Source: Psychroserpens mesophilus (GTDB lineage: Bacteria; Bacteroidota; Bacteroidia; Flavobacteriales; Flavobacteriaceae). From it: a DNA stretch of 64,000 nucleotides. The position numbers and the translations under genes are program-made. The notes under the pieces were generated by a model. The model did not search any database. It saw only the letters and a program-made list of their open reading frames with translations, and was not told the origin of the DNA. The stretch is taken from contig NZ_JXJP01000001.1 in assembly GCF_000826645.1 (NCBI RefSeq), positions 186,001-250,000 on the forward strand, given 5' to 3'. Shown piece after piece: positions 7,940-15,733 of the stretch (position 1 is its first letter; each line of letters begins with the position of its first letter).

Positions 7940-8913
7940 TGCAAGGTGTCGTCTTTAGGAAAATTAAAATTAAGTACGTAATAGCTTCCAAATAAACTTG
8001 GCAGCACAAAATTAAGAAGCCACATTAAAGTAACAATGCTGAGTGTTGTAAAATCATTGACACCAACAATTGAAAATAAATAGACAGCAACACTGCTTTT
8101 GATGATGACGTCAAAAATAAAAACAGAAGGAATTATAGATGCCAAAAGATACATCGATGTGATAACAATCATGGCATTGTAATAGCTAACACTTACGCCA
8201 AAAATTGTTAGAAGAACATAAAACTGAAACGAGAACACAAAATATCGCAATACAGATAGAAGCATTCCTAAAACCTTCGATTTAATCGAAATATTTTTGA
8301 AAAATTGTAGTAAGCGCTTTACTGAAAATCCTTTGATTTTGAATGACTTCTGTTTGTAAGCAAAAGCAGTAAAAATTAAAATGACGATAATGATCACTAC
8401 TAAGCGAGAGACTTTAAAATAATCTATGTTTAAGTCGTATTTTGAATTCAAAAGTAATAAGCCAATACCACCAAATACGATGGTTGTGCCCATTTGCATC
8501 ATGTTACTGAGTAAGTTGAGCAGTACTATTTTTTTGCGTTTGCCAGTCGTATAATAAATGGCTTTGGCACCATATTCACCAATTCGATTAGGTGTAAATA
8601 AGGATGCGGTTAATGATCCTAAGCTTTGTTCCAACGCATTTTTGAAGCTAATCTGTTCTACTGTAGCAACTAATGTCTTCCATTTTAAAATTTCTAAAAA
8701 CCAGTTAAAAAAGGTTAAAAACAATAAAAAAAGCATCATTTTTATTGAAAAAGCTTCATTTTCTCTTAAAAATTGAATAAAAACATGAAAATCAAGCTCT
8801 TCATTTTCGGTTAATTTTTTATAAATAAAATAAAAAGCACCAACAACAATACTTAATTTAATAAGTAAAAGAAAGAATTGTTTAGTTTTGTAAGTAAGGC
8901 TTCCAAAATGCAT
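7933..8913 (-). CDS. Lysylphosphatidylglycerol synthase TM region family protein (UPF0104)
   Basis: 326 aa, about eight to nine membrane helices. The pattern FLEILKWKTLVATVEQISFKNALEQSLGSLTASLFTPNRIGEYGAKA is the diagnostic region of the LPG_synthase_TM/YbhN family (W-K, S...TPxRxGE). These proteins are flippase-like membrane parts and often accompany glycosyltransferases, as here. The catalytic domain of MprF is absent. Confidence 0.8.
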   Translation of the reverse strand: MHFGSLTYKTKQFFLLLIKLSIVVGAFYFIYKKLTENEELDFHVFIQFLRENEAFSIKMMLFLLFLTFFNWFLEILKWKTLVATVEQISFKNALEQSLGSLTASLFTPNRIGEYGAKAIYYTTGKRKKIVLLNLLSNMMQMGTTIVFGGIGLLLLNSKYDLNIDYFKVSRLVVIIIVILIFTAFAYKQKSFKIKGFSVKRLLQFFKNISIKSKVLGMLLSVLRYFVFSFQFYVLLTIFGVSVSYYNAMIVITSMYLLASIIPSVFIFDVIIKSSVAVYLFSIVGVNDFTTLSIVTLMWLLNFVLPSLFGSYYVLNFNFPKDDTLQC

Positions 8914-8966
8914 AGGAACTTATCTGAACTATTTGTTTCACCTGCAAAATAAACCATTATAATAAC

Positions 8967-9599
8967 ATGATGTCGATTTTTAAAACTCTAAAGCACAAAT
9001 TACTGATAGTCATTGTATTCTTCACAACACTTTCATTTGCTCAAAAAGATACCAATAAGTGGAAAGCGCAAATCGCCCTCGGTGTTAATAGTCCGTCGCA
9101 ATCTGGTTTTGTGGAAGGATTTGAATCCAAGTCGGTAAATTTTCCAACGGTCAATGCAGGAATTCAGTACATGTTTAAGCGACAGTTAGGTGCAAAATTC
9201 GATTTCGGATTTAACCGATTTTCAAATGGTGATAACTCACCTGAATTTAAAATAAATTACTCAAGAATCAATGCGCAGATTGTCTATGATCCTACAGAAG
9301 TAATTGGGTTTTTACCACAACGAATAGGCTTAGTAACTCATGCTGGTCCTGGTTATACTTTTGTGAAACCACTTGGGAATTATTCAAATAATAAAGCGTC
9401 ATTTTTAAATGTAATGGCAGGACTTGAAGTGCATTATGCCTTAAGTGAATACATGTCGCTATATACAGATGTATCATATATACTCGGATTAGGAAAAGAT
9501 TTTGATCCCATAATAAATGGTTTTGGTTCTTTTAATGGTAATTTGCTAACCATTACTTTCGGAATTACATTCTCCTTAAGCGGATGTCACTATTGTTAA
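8967..9599 (+). CDS. Outer-membrane beta-barrel protein
   Basis: 210 aa. Signal peptide to about residue 26 (TTLSFAQ) and then a small beta-barrel with repeated G-x-Q/N-x strands (VNAGIQYMFKRQLGAKFDFGFNRFS; LLTITFGITFSL). Resembles OmpA-like N-terminal barrels or porin-family proteins of Flavobacteriaceae without the peptidoglycan-binding domain. Only 3 bases separate it from ruvC, so they are probably co-transcribed. It ends in an unusual CHYC. Confidence 0.65.
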   Translation: MMSIFKTLKHKLLIVIVFFTTLSFAQKDTNKWKAQIALGVNSPSQSGFVEGFESKSVNFPTVNAGIQYMFKRQLGAKFDFGFNRFSNGDNSPEFKINYSRINAQIVYDPTEVIGFLPQRIGLVTHAGPGYTFVKPLGNYSNNKASFLNVMAGLEVHYALSEYMSLYTDVSYILGLGKDFDPIINGFGSFNGNLLTITFGITFSLSGCHYC

Positions 9600-9602
9600 T
9601 AC

Positions 9603-10157
9603 ATGGCTAAAGAAAAAATTATTTTAGGAATTGATCCAGGAACAACAATTATGGGTTTCGGACTCATAAAAGTTGTAGGAAAGACAATGACCTTTCTTCA
9701 ACTCAATGAATTGGATCTAAAAAAATACAGTGATCATTATCTTAAATTGAAACTCATTTTTGAACGCACCATTGAATTGATCGATACGCATCATCCTGAT
9801 GAAATTGCCATTGAAGCACCTTTTTTTGGAAAGAATGTGCAAAGTATGCTCAAACTAGGAAGAGCGCAAGGGGTTGCCATGGCAGCAGGTTTGTCTCGTG
9901 AAGTTCCTATTACAGAATATTCGCCTAAAAAAATTAAAATGGCCATTACCGGAAGTGGAAATGCCAGTAAGGAACAAGTGGCTAAAATGTTGCAGAGCTT
10001 ATTAGGATTAAAAACATTACCTAAAAATTTAGATTCTATGGATGGATTGGCTGCTGCTGTTTGTCATTTTTATAACGAAGGTCGAATTGAAATTGGTAAA
10101 AGCTATTCAGGTTGGGCAAGTTTTGTGAAACAAAACGAGGATCGTGTGAAAAAGTAG
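9603..10157 (+). CDS. ruvC: Crossover junction endodeoxyribonuclease RuvC
   Basis: 184 aa, the usual length. RuvC cuts Holliday junctions symmetrically with RuvAB. The RNase-H-like fold has all four acidic catalytic positions: Asp11 (GIDPGT), Glu71 (IAIEAPFFG), Asp144 and Asp147 (LDSMDGLAAAVCH). The QSMLKLGRAQGVAMAA and PKKIKMAITGSGNASKEQV motifs are typical. It has no ruvAB neighbours here. Confidence 0.97.
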   Translation: MAKEKIILGIDPGTTIMGFGLIKVVGKTMTFLQLNELDLKKYSDHYLKLKLIFERTIELIDTHHPDEIAIEAPFFGKNVQSMLKLGRAQGVAMAAGLSREVPITEYSPKKIKMAITGSGNASKEQVAKMLQSLLGLKTLPKNLDSMDGLAAAVCHFYNEGRIEIGKSYSGWASFVKQNEDRVKK

Positions 10158-10327
10158 TATGTGGTAAACCGTTAAGTCTTAAAGTTGTGGAGTCGCTGAT
10201 TTTTAATTTTCTTTTGATGTAGAATCTATTTGGCTCGTTATTTAGAAAAATAACTCTATTAATTCATTTAAAACTAGGAATTAGCTATCATTTTTTTAAT
10301 CTTCGTCAAAACTCTAAATAAATCAAA

Positions 10328-11209
10328 ATGAAAAAAATTATTAATCTATTATTTATTTCAGCACTTATTTCCTTGTCTGGATGTTCTTCGTCAGACGATG
10401 GTAATGAACAACAACAACTATCTACAGAAAATTCTTTTACTGTTACAATTGACGGTACGCTCTATACATTCGATACGTTTTTTGCTACAAAAACCTTCGA
10501 TAACTATGAAGTACTTGGTTTTAATGGTAATAACGAAAACTTCTTTATACGATTCAATAAAAATGGTGTTTTAGATCGTGCTAATTTTTACATTTTAGAT
10601 GGAACATTAGACAATAATTTTAATTCGGCATTTTACAATCCAGATTTCAGTCTTTCAAATTTAACGATCGATTTATCTCAAAATGTGGTGAGCGCTAATT
10701 TTAGTGGTAATGTATATGAAGATGATTTAGATGTTATAAATAGTGAGGTTAGAGCTGTACAAAGTGGAAGTTTTAATTTAGTATTTGTAGAAAATCAATT
10801 AGATCCGTTGTTAAATGAATTTACTGATGCCACAATTAATGGCACTTTATTCGAATCTGTAAAGCATGGTACATCTGGCGGATTTGGAGGAAACACAGTA
10901 TATGAGCTTTTCGGAATTTCCGATGACACGCTTACGCTTTCTGTTGTTGTTGATGCTAACGCGCTTCAAGAAGGGACTTATAACTTTACAACAGATGCTT
11001 CTGTGAACAGAATAAATGTTGAGTACGTTAATCCGTTTGATGAAGTTAATGATTACGAAGATTTAAGCGTTTCTGGAACTTTAGTCATTGATGCCGTAAT
11101 TGAAGGTTCTACCTTTGATATTATACAAGGTAGTTTTACAGCTACAGCAACTAGTGATGGAGGAGAAGTTTATACCATTGAAAACGGAACATTTAATCTC
11201 AGTATCTAG
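10328..11209 (+). CDS. Lipoprotein of unknown function
   Basis: 293 aa with a lipoprotein signal (LSGC, Cys19) followed by an acidic Ser/Asp linker (SSSDDGNEQQ). The body looks all-beta and appears to contain two related halves, each with a 'NSFTVTIDGTLYTF / DATINGTLFESV' opening, so it may be a duplicated beta-sandwich. No family recognised. Followed by a terminator; likely monocistronic. Confidence 0.7.
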   Translation: MKKIINLLFISALISLSGCSSSDDGNEQQQLSTENSFTVTIDGTLYTFDTFFATKTFDNYEVLGFNGNNENFFIRFNKNGVLDRANFYILDGTLDNNFNSAFYNPDFSLSNLTIDLSQNVVSANFSGNVYEDDLDVINSEVRAVQSGSFNLVFVENQLDPLLNEFTDATINGTLFESVKHGTSGGFGGNTVYELFGISDDTLTLSVVVDANALQEGTYNFTTDASVNRINVEYVNPFDEVNDYEDLSVSGTLVIDAVIEGSTFDIIQGSFTATATSDGGEVYTIENGTFNLSI

Positions 11210-11238
11210 AAATTATTAAAATAAAATTAATATCATTG

Positions 11239-11267
11239 AAAGACTTCTTATTTTAAGGAGTCTTTTT
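11239..11267 (+). terminator. Intrinsic terminator after the lipoprotein gene
   Basis: 11-bp stem with one G-T pair (AAAGACTTCTT at 11239-11249, AAGGAGTCTTT at 11255-11265), loop ATTTT, short T-tract. It ends only about 8 bases before the hemW start, so hemW must be transcribed by read-through or from a promoter inside or beyond this hairpin. Confidence 0.8.
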
Positions 11268-11275
11268 AGTTCACT

Positions 11276-12460
11276 ATGTCAGGTATTTACATCCACATCC
11301 CATTTTGCAAACAAGCTTGTCACTATTGCGATTTTCACTTTTCTACCAGTTTAAAGAAAAGAGATGACATGGTTTATGCCTTGGCTCAAGAATTACAACT
11401 TCGTAAAGATGAATTTAAAAATACAACTGTCGAAACCATTTATTTTGGAGGAGGCACACCGAGTTTATTAACCATTAAAGAGCTACAGTTTTTAATAGCA
11501 ACGATTTACACGAATTATCAAGTAGCTTCAAATCCGGAAATTACACTGGAGGCCAATCCTGATGATTTATTAAAAGCAGGAATCCATAACGATAATGTCC
11601 CACTGAGCGCAGTCGAAGTGTCTAATAGGTCAATTTTCAAAGCGTATAAAGCTATTGGCATCAATCGATTATCAATTGGAATCCAATCGTTTTTCGAAAA
11701 TGACCTCAAACTCATGAATCGTGCACATAATGCTGAAGAAGCAAAAGAATGTTTGTCTGAAGCCATTAAGTATTTCGATAATATTTCAGTGGATTTAATA
11801 TATGGCATTCCAGGTTTAACACATGAGCGATGGAAGCAAAATATTGAAACAGCCCTGTCATTTAAAATTCCGCACATTTCAAGTTATGCATTAACTGTTG
11901 AGCCAAAAACAGCGTTATACAGCTTCATAAAAAAAGGGCTTATCGATAATGTTGATGACGAGCAGGCACATGAACAATTTCACATATTAAAAGACACTTT
12001 AGAAGCTTCAGATTTTATCCATTATGAATTATCTAACTTCGGAAAAGAAAACTATTTCAGCAAGAATAATTCAGCCTATTGGCAAAGAAAATCGTATATC
12101 GGCATTGGTCCTTCGGCACATTCATTTAATGGGACAGAACGAGGATGGAATATACGTAACAATTCAAAATACATCAATGCCATTCAAAGTAATATACTTC
12201 CGATAGAAACAGAAATGCTAACCAAAACCGATCAGTATAATGAATATGTCATGACTGGTTTACGAACCATTTGGGGCGTTTCGTTTGATAAAGTTGAACA
12301 TGACTTCGGAACAGTTTTTAAAGACTACTTAATTGAACAATCCAAAATTTTTATAAATCAACATTTATTGTATATTGATGATGAGCATTTACGAGTCACT
12401 AAAAAAGGACAATTTTTAAGTGATGGTATTGCTTCTCAACTTTTTAAAATTAATTTATAG
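11276..12460 (+). CDS. hemW: HemW, radical SAM heme chaperone
   Basis: 394 aa. Radical SAM fold with the 4Fe-4S motif Cys11-x3-Cys15-x2-Cys18 (IPFCKQACHYCDF), GGGTPS, LEANPDD, INRLSIGIQSF and the C-terminal HemW-type domain. HemW proteins (formerly annotated as coproporphyrinogen III oxidase HemN-like) bind heme and deliver it to respiratory proteins. Odd feature: between LEANPDD and INRLSIG there are about 18 residues more than usual (about 102-119), and the DNA there (11601-11620) reads CACTGAGCGCAGTCGAAGTG, a sequence of the dispersed-repeat type. The frame is kept. The stop overlaps the next start (TAGTG). Confidence 0.93.
   Translation: MSGIYIHIPFCKQACHYCDFHFSTSLKKRDDMVYALAQELQLRKDEFKNTTVETIYFGGGTPSLLTIKELQFLIATIYTNYQVASNPEITLEANPDDLLKAGIHNDNVPLSAVEVSNRSIFKAYKAIGINRLSIGIQSFFENDLKLMNRAHNAEEAKECLSEAIKYFDNISVDLIYGIPGLTHERWKQNIETALSFKIPHISSYALTVEPKTALYSFIKKGLIDNVDDEQAHEQFHILKDTLEASDFIHYELSNFGKENYFSKNNSAYWQRKSYIGIGPSAHSFNGTERGWNIRNNSKYINAIQSNILPIETEMLTKTDQYNEYVMTGLRTIWGVSFDKVEHDFGTVFKDYLIEQSKIFINQHLLYIDDEHLRVTKKGQFLSDGIASQLFKINL
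11601..11620. repeat. REP-like repeat variant inside hemW
   Basis: CACTGAGCGCAGTCGAAGTG, with CACT/AGTG ends, is a common flavobacterial dispersed-repeat sequence; here it lies inside a coding region and is translated as PLSAVEV. Confidence 0.5.
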
Positions 12461-13209
12461 TGCTTACAACCATTCAATATAATTCTAGAAAACTACAAAT
12501 AGATTTATCAAAACCTTTGGATATCTCAATTCCGATGCGAGCGTCAAAAAAAAACGTGAATGCATGGTATATTGATGAGCCAAAAATAGAGGCAGTTAAA
12601 CTAGACGATTGGGTTGGTCGTGTTGCTGAAGGCGCAGATGTAAATTTCAACAACATTCAATTTAATCCGCATGCACATGGAACGCATACCGAATGTGTTG
12701 GTCATATCACTGAAGAATTTCATTCGGTTAACAAAAACCTAAAACAGTTTTTTTTCTTAGCCGAAGTGGTGTCGGTTGCTCCAGAGCCAGAAGGTGATGA
12801 TACTGTCATATCAAAAACACAGTTGCAATTTGCTTTAGGAAATAAAAAACGTGATGCTATTGTGATTCGAACCTTACCCAATATGAAAGATAAATTGACT
12901 AAGCACTATTCAAAAACCAATTGGACCTATTTAAAGGAAGATGCTGTTGCTTATTTGGTAAGTAAAGGCATTAAACATTTGTTGATTGATTTGCCAAGTG
13001 TTGATAAAGAAGACGATGGAGGCGAATTAAAAGCACATAAAGCATTTTGGAATTTTGATGGGAAACTTCGGAAGGATTGTACGATAACAGAGTTTATCTA
13101 TGTTCCAAATAAAGTTGATGATGGTGAATATCTGCTGAATTTGCAAATTGCACCTTTTGAAAATGATGCTACGCCAAGTAAACCTGTTTTGTTTAAAGTA
13201 TTAGAATAA
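12460..13209 (+). CDS. Cyclase family protein (kynurenine formamidase-like)
   Basis: 249 aa. Contains the metal-binding signature HAHGTHTECVGHI (pattern HxGTHxDxPxH of the cyclase/kynurenine formamidase family) and the later DLPSVDKEDDGGELKAHKAFW. Family members are metal-dependent hydrolases acting on amide or lactone bonds; no kyn genes are nearby, so the substrate is not known. GTG start overlaps the hemW stop by one base, indicating coupling. Confidence 0.8.
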   Translation: MLTTIQYNSRKLQIDLSKPLDISIPMRASKKNVNAWYIDEPKIEAVKLDDWVGRVAEGADVNFNNIQFNPHAHGTHTECVGHITEEFHSVNKNLKQFFFLAEVVSVAPEPEGDDTVISKTQLQFALGNKKRDAIVIRTLPNMKDKLTKHYSKTNWTYLKEDAVAYLVSKGIKHLLIDLPSVDKEDDGGELKAHKAFWNFDGKLRKDCTITEFIYVPNKVDDGEYLLNLQIAPFENDATPSKPVLFKVLE

Positions 13210-13222
13210 ATTAAAAAGAATC

Positions 13223-13258
13223 TGTCATTTCGAGCTTGTCGAGAAATCTATTATGACA
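13223..13258. repeat. Dispersed REP-like intergenic repeat, copy 2
   Basis: TGTCATTTCGAGCTTGTCGA followed by GAAATCT; outer ends TGTCAT (13223-13228) and ATGACA (13253-13258) are complementary, so the element can fold as a hairpin. It lies between the cyclase and the DUF4230 gene and supplies an ATG at 13253 that is probably not the real start. Confidence 0.6.
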
Positions 13259-13273
13259 GATATAAATTACAAT

Positions 13274-13882
13274 ATGGAAACATTTTTTATCATCATCATA
13301 AGTATTTTAGTCACTTTAGCGATTGTGACTTTGGTAAAACAATTTAGAATAAAAAAACGCACCAATTCGCAGTCTGTAATCTTATTAGATAAGATTAAAA
13401 AAGTATGTAAGTTTATTACTGTTGAAGGTGATTTTGCTGAGATTTATCATTATGAAGATGTCAAAGAACGCTATCTTAAACTCATCACAAGTCGAAAAAA
13501 AGCACTGGTAGTTATTAACGCCAAAGCACATGTTGGATTTGACTTGTCTAAAATTAAGTTAGATTCTGATGTGAAAACCAAAACTGTTACCCTATTTCAT
13601 TTTCCACAACCAGAAGTGTTATCGATTGAAACTGACCTAAATTATTACGATAAAAAGGATGGTATGTTCAATAAATTTGAAGCATCCGATTTAACCGAAT
13701 TACATAATGAGGCTAAAAATCATATCATGAACAAAGTCCCAGAAAGCGGTTTATATGAAATAGCAAAAAAAGAAGCCTTAGAATCGGTATTACTTATTGA
13801 AAATATAGTTGAAACCATTGGTTGGAAGCTGGATTATTCAGCATTAAAAATTGAAGATAAAAGTAATAAGCTTTTAAAATGA
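13274..13882 (+). CDS. DUF4230 domain protein, membrane-anchored
   Basis: About 202 aa from the ATG at 13274. One N-terminal membrane helix (FFIIIISILVTLAIVTLV) and then a DUF4230 domain (VCKFITVEGDFAEIYHYED ... SRKKALVVINAKAHVGFDLSKIKL). Function of the family unknown. An in-frame ATG at 13253 would add 7 residues but sits inside the inverted repeat, so 13274 is preferred. The stop overlaps the next start (ATGA). Confidence 0.8.
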   Translation: METFFIIIISILVTLAIVTLVKQFRIKKRTNSQSVILLDKIKKVCKFITVEGDFAEIYHYEDVKERYLKLITSRKKALVVINAKAHVGFDLSKIKLDSDVKTKTVTLFHFPQPEVLSIETDLNYYDKKDGMFNKFEASDLTELHNEAKNHIMNKVPESGLYEIAKKEALESVLLIENIVETIGWKLDYSALKIEDKSNKLLK

Positions 13883-14241
13883 ACATCGAAGACTATAGAA
13901 ATTACTGCATGAATAAAAAAGCAGTAACCGAACATTTCCCTTTTGATAATGATACCTTAGTTTTTAAAGTTTTAGGTAAAATGTTCGCCTTAGTCTCCTT
14001 AAAAAAATGGGAAGCAGGCGAGGCTTTTATCAATTTAAAATGCGATCCAGAATACGCACAAGAACTTAGAGCTGAATACGACAGTATCAAACCTGGTTAC
14101 CACATGCATAAACAACAATGGAACAGCGTTTATGTGCATACAGGAGAACTTCAAACAACACTTATTCTAAAACTTATCGACCATTCATATGATATGGTTG
14201 TTAAAGGTATGTCAAAAAAAATGCGCCAGGAATTGGAGTGA
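13879..14241 (+). CDS. MmcQ/YjbR family DNA-binding protein
   Basis: 120 aa, the usual length for the MmcQ/YjbR fold: N-terminal MNIEDYRNYCMNKKAVTEHFPFD, then VFKVLGKMFALVSL, INLKCDPEYAQELR and the closing SYDMVVKGMSKKMRQEL. The fold resembles a 'double-wing' DNA-binding domain, but the biological role is unclear. Overlaps the DUF4230 gene by 4 bp. Confidence 0.85.
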   Translation: MNIEDYRNYCMNKKAVTEHFPFDNDTLVFKVLGKMFALVSLKKWEAGEAFINLKCDPEYAQELRAEYDSIKPGYHMHKQQWNSVYVHTGELQTTLILKLIDHSYDMVVKGMSKKMRQELE

Positions 14242-14246
14242 TTTTC

Positions 14247-14335
14247 CATTCGTCTACACTTTTATGCATTACAACTACCATAATTTTAATCCTATAGAAT
14301 ATTTAAATTTTCATGAATAGATAGCCATAGTTTTG
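14247..14335 (+). promoter_or_regulatory. LytTR-type site and promoter, gene 14362
   Basis: CATTCGTCTACA at 14247-14258; a weaker second unit follows 21 bp later. The -7 box TAGTTTTG (TAnnTTTG) is at 14328-14335, exactly 81 bp from the first base of the element. The start codon of the 93-aa protein follows at 14362. Confidence 0.7.
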
Positions 14336-14361
14336 TCTCAGGATTAATTAAGAGCGTAATC

Positions 14362-14643
14362 ATGAAATCATTAAACCAATTTAAAAACTTATTGACATCA
14401 TCATTTGAAAAGAAAACACACCTTGCCGAAATTAATACAAAAGAGAAGGATATGGATTCTGAAAACAGTTTTCAAAAACAACTGCTAGATACAAGTTTAA
14501 GAAGACTGGAATTTATTAATTATTTTGAAACTGCAATTGATAAAAATAATCAAGATAAATTTTCATTGGGATTTCTGTTAGAGCTAGAGAATATGAAATA
14601 TACACTTCAATTAAAAGCACTAGATTTAATACATTCTGCATAA
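14362..14643 (+). CDS. Small uncharacterised protein of the LytTR regulon, 93 aa
   Basis: Soluble, mostly helical 93-aa protein without a signal peptide or membrane segment; polar N-terminal half rich in Lys and Glu, C-terminal half LLDTSLRRLEFINYF...SLGFLLELENMKYTLQLKALDLI probably two amphipathic helices. No family recognised. It has its own LytTR-type promoter with the exact 81-bp spacing and stands directly before the relay operon, so it is likely a regulated accessory or adaptor protein (inference). Confidence 0.6.
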   Translation: MKSLNQFKNLLTSSFEKKTHLAEINTKEKDMDSENSFQKQLLDTSLRRLEFINYFETAIDKNNQDKFSLGFLLELENMKYTLQLKALDLIHSA

Positions 14644-14654
14644 ACACCAATTAC

Positions 14655-14743
14655 CATTCGTCTACACATAAACGTCATTCGTCTACAGTTAATTCAGGTT
14701 AAACGAAATTTAATGTCCATCCTTCATATTTAGCTTATTTTTC
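14655..14743 (+). promoter_or_regulatory. Tandem LytTR-type sites before the relay operon
   Basis: Two identical CATTCGTCTACA units at 14655-14666 and 14676-14687, period 21 bp, which is two turns of DNA as expected for LytTR direct repeats. TATTTTTC at 14736-14743 (7/8 of TAnnTTTG) is 81 bp from the first unit. Predicts autoregulation of the operon starting at 14773. Confidence 0.7.
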
Positions 14744-14772
14744 TATAATAAATTAGGAAAACATACCCTCTC

Positions 14773-15186
14773 ATGAGTAACCTTTTAAAAATTCTATTAA
14801 TAGAAGATGATGCCATTGAAGTCATGAAACTCAATAGAGCTATCACATCATTGGAATTAAAACACCAGATTATTGAAGCAAATAATGGTGAAGAGGCTTT
14901 AGAAATTTTAAAGAAAAAAGAGATACTTCCAGACATTATTTTGTTAGATTTAAACATGCCTAAAATAAATGGAATTGAATTTTTAGGGATATTAAAAGAA
15001 GATGACACTTTAAAATATATACCAACGATTATTTTGACAACATCTAATAATCAAAAAGATTTATTATCATGTTATAAAATTGGTGTTGCTGGTTATGTTT
15101 TAAAGCCTTTAAAATACGAAGAATACGTTTCAAAAATCGAAAGCCTATTATCGTATTGGAGTATCAACGAATTAATTAAAGTATAG
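14773..15186 (+). CDS. Single-domain response regulator (CheY/Rcp1/Spo0F-like)
   Basis: 137 aa, receiver domain only: acidic pair Glu11/Asp12/Asp13 (LIEDDA), phosphoacceptor Asp59 (ILLDLNMPKING), Thr in ILTTSN and Lys in VLKPLKY. No output domain, so it can only pass or hold phosphate or bind a partner. As the first gene of an operon with two non-hybrid kinases, an Hpt protein and a LytTR regulator, it is the natural second step of a four-step relay, like Spo0F (inference). Seven bases separate it from the H-NOX gene. Confidence 0.92.
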   Translation: MSNLLKILLIEDDAIEVMKLNRAITSLELKHQIIEANNGEEALEILKKKEILPDIILLDLNMPKINGIEFLGILKEDDTLKYIPTIILTTSNNQKDLLSCYKIGVAGYVLKPLKYEEYVSKIESLLSYWSINELIKV

Positions 15187-15193
15187 CACAAGA

Positions 15194-15733
15194 ATGAAAG
15201 GAATTGTTTTTACAGAATTTTTAGAGCTCGTAGAAGATAAGTTTGGGTTAGAAATGGTAGATCATATTATTTCAAGTTCAGAATTAGAGTCTGAAGGTAT
15301 TTACACTTCAGTTGGAACTTACAGTTTTTCAGAAATGTTGCAGTTATTACAACATTTAAGCGCCAGAACAGAGATATCCATTGATAATTTATTACTAGTC
15401 TATGCAGAACATTTTTTCAGTGTTATCGAAGATAGTTATCCTGGTCTTTTAGCAACTTATAAGGACCCAATCGAAATGATTTCTTCTATTGAAAATCATA
15501 TCCATGTTGAAGTGAGAAAAATATATCCTGACGCAGAGTTACCAGCTTTTGAAGTTGTCGAAAAAACCGACAATTCGCTTGTGATGATTTATAAATCTAG
15601 TCGAGCAATGCATCATTTTGGTCTAGGACTGATGAATAAAACATTTGAACATTTCAACTCTACCGCAACCATAGATTTAGAAAAGATAAAAGAAGACGGT
15701 ACAGAAGTTAGGTTTATCATACATAAGAATTAA
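15194..15733 (+). CDS. H-NOX (heme NO-binding, HNOB) sensor protein
   Basis: 179 aa, a stand-alone H-NOX domain. It opens with MKGIVFTEFLELVEDKFG, the standard H-NOX start. The proximal heme ligand is His104 (NHIHVEV), followed by the conserved proline in IYPDAELP (Pro112), and the heme-propionate motif Y-x-S-x-R is intact at Tyr133, Ser135, Arg137 (YKSSR). Stand-alone bacterial H-NOX proteins bind nitric oxide and control the kinase or cyclase encoded next to them; here the next gene, overlapping by one base (TAATG), is a histidine kinase. NO as the ligand is inferred from family; oxygen binding would need a distal tyrosine that cannot be judged by eye. Confidence 0.93.
   Translation: MKGIVFTEFLELVEDKFGLEMVDHIISSSELESEGIYTSVGTYSFSEMLQLLQHLSARTEISIDNLLLVYAEHFFSVIEDSYPGLLATYKDPIEMISSIENHIHVEVRKIYPDAELPAFEVVEKTDNSLVMIYKSSRAMHHFGLGLMNKTFEHFNSTATIDLEKIKEDGTEVRFIIHKN

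Noticed and set aside
8558-8776. Plus-strand open frame opposite the LPG-synthase-TM gene
   Set aside because: No signal, domain or promoter; it is the complement of conserved coding sequence. The same applies to frames at 11518-11877, 45142-45450, 41186-41518 and 33058-33568.
11276-12460. hemW as a pseudogene because of the insert
   Set aside because: The reading frame is intact through all motifs, and the next gene is translationally coupled to it.
13253-13273. ATG at 13253 as start of the DUF4230 protein
   Set aside because: It lies in the arm of a dispersed inverted repeat; ATG 13274 precedes the membrane helix directly.
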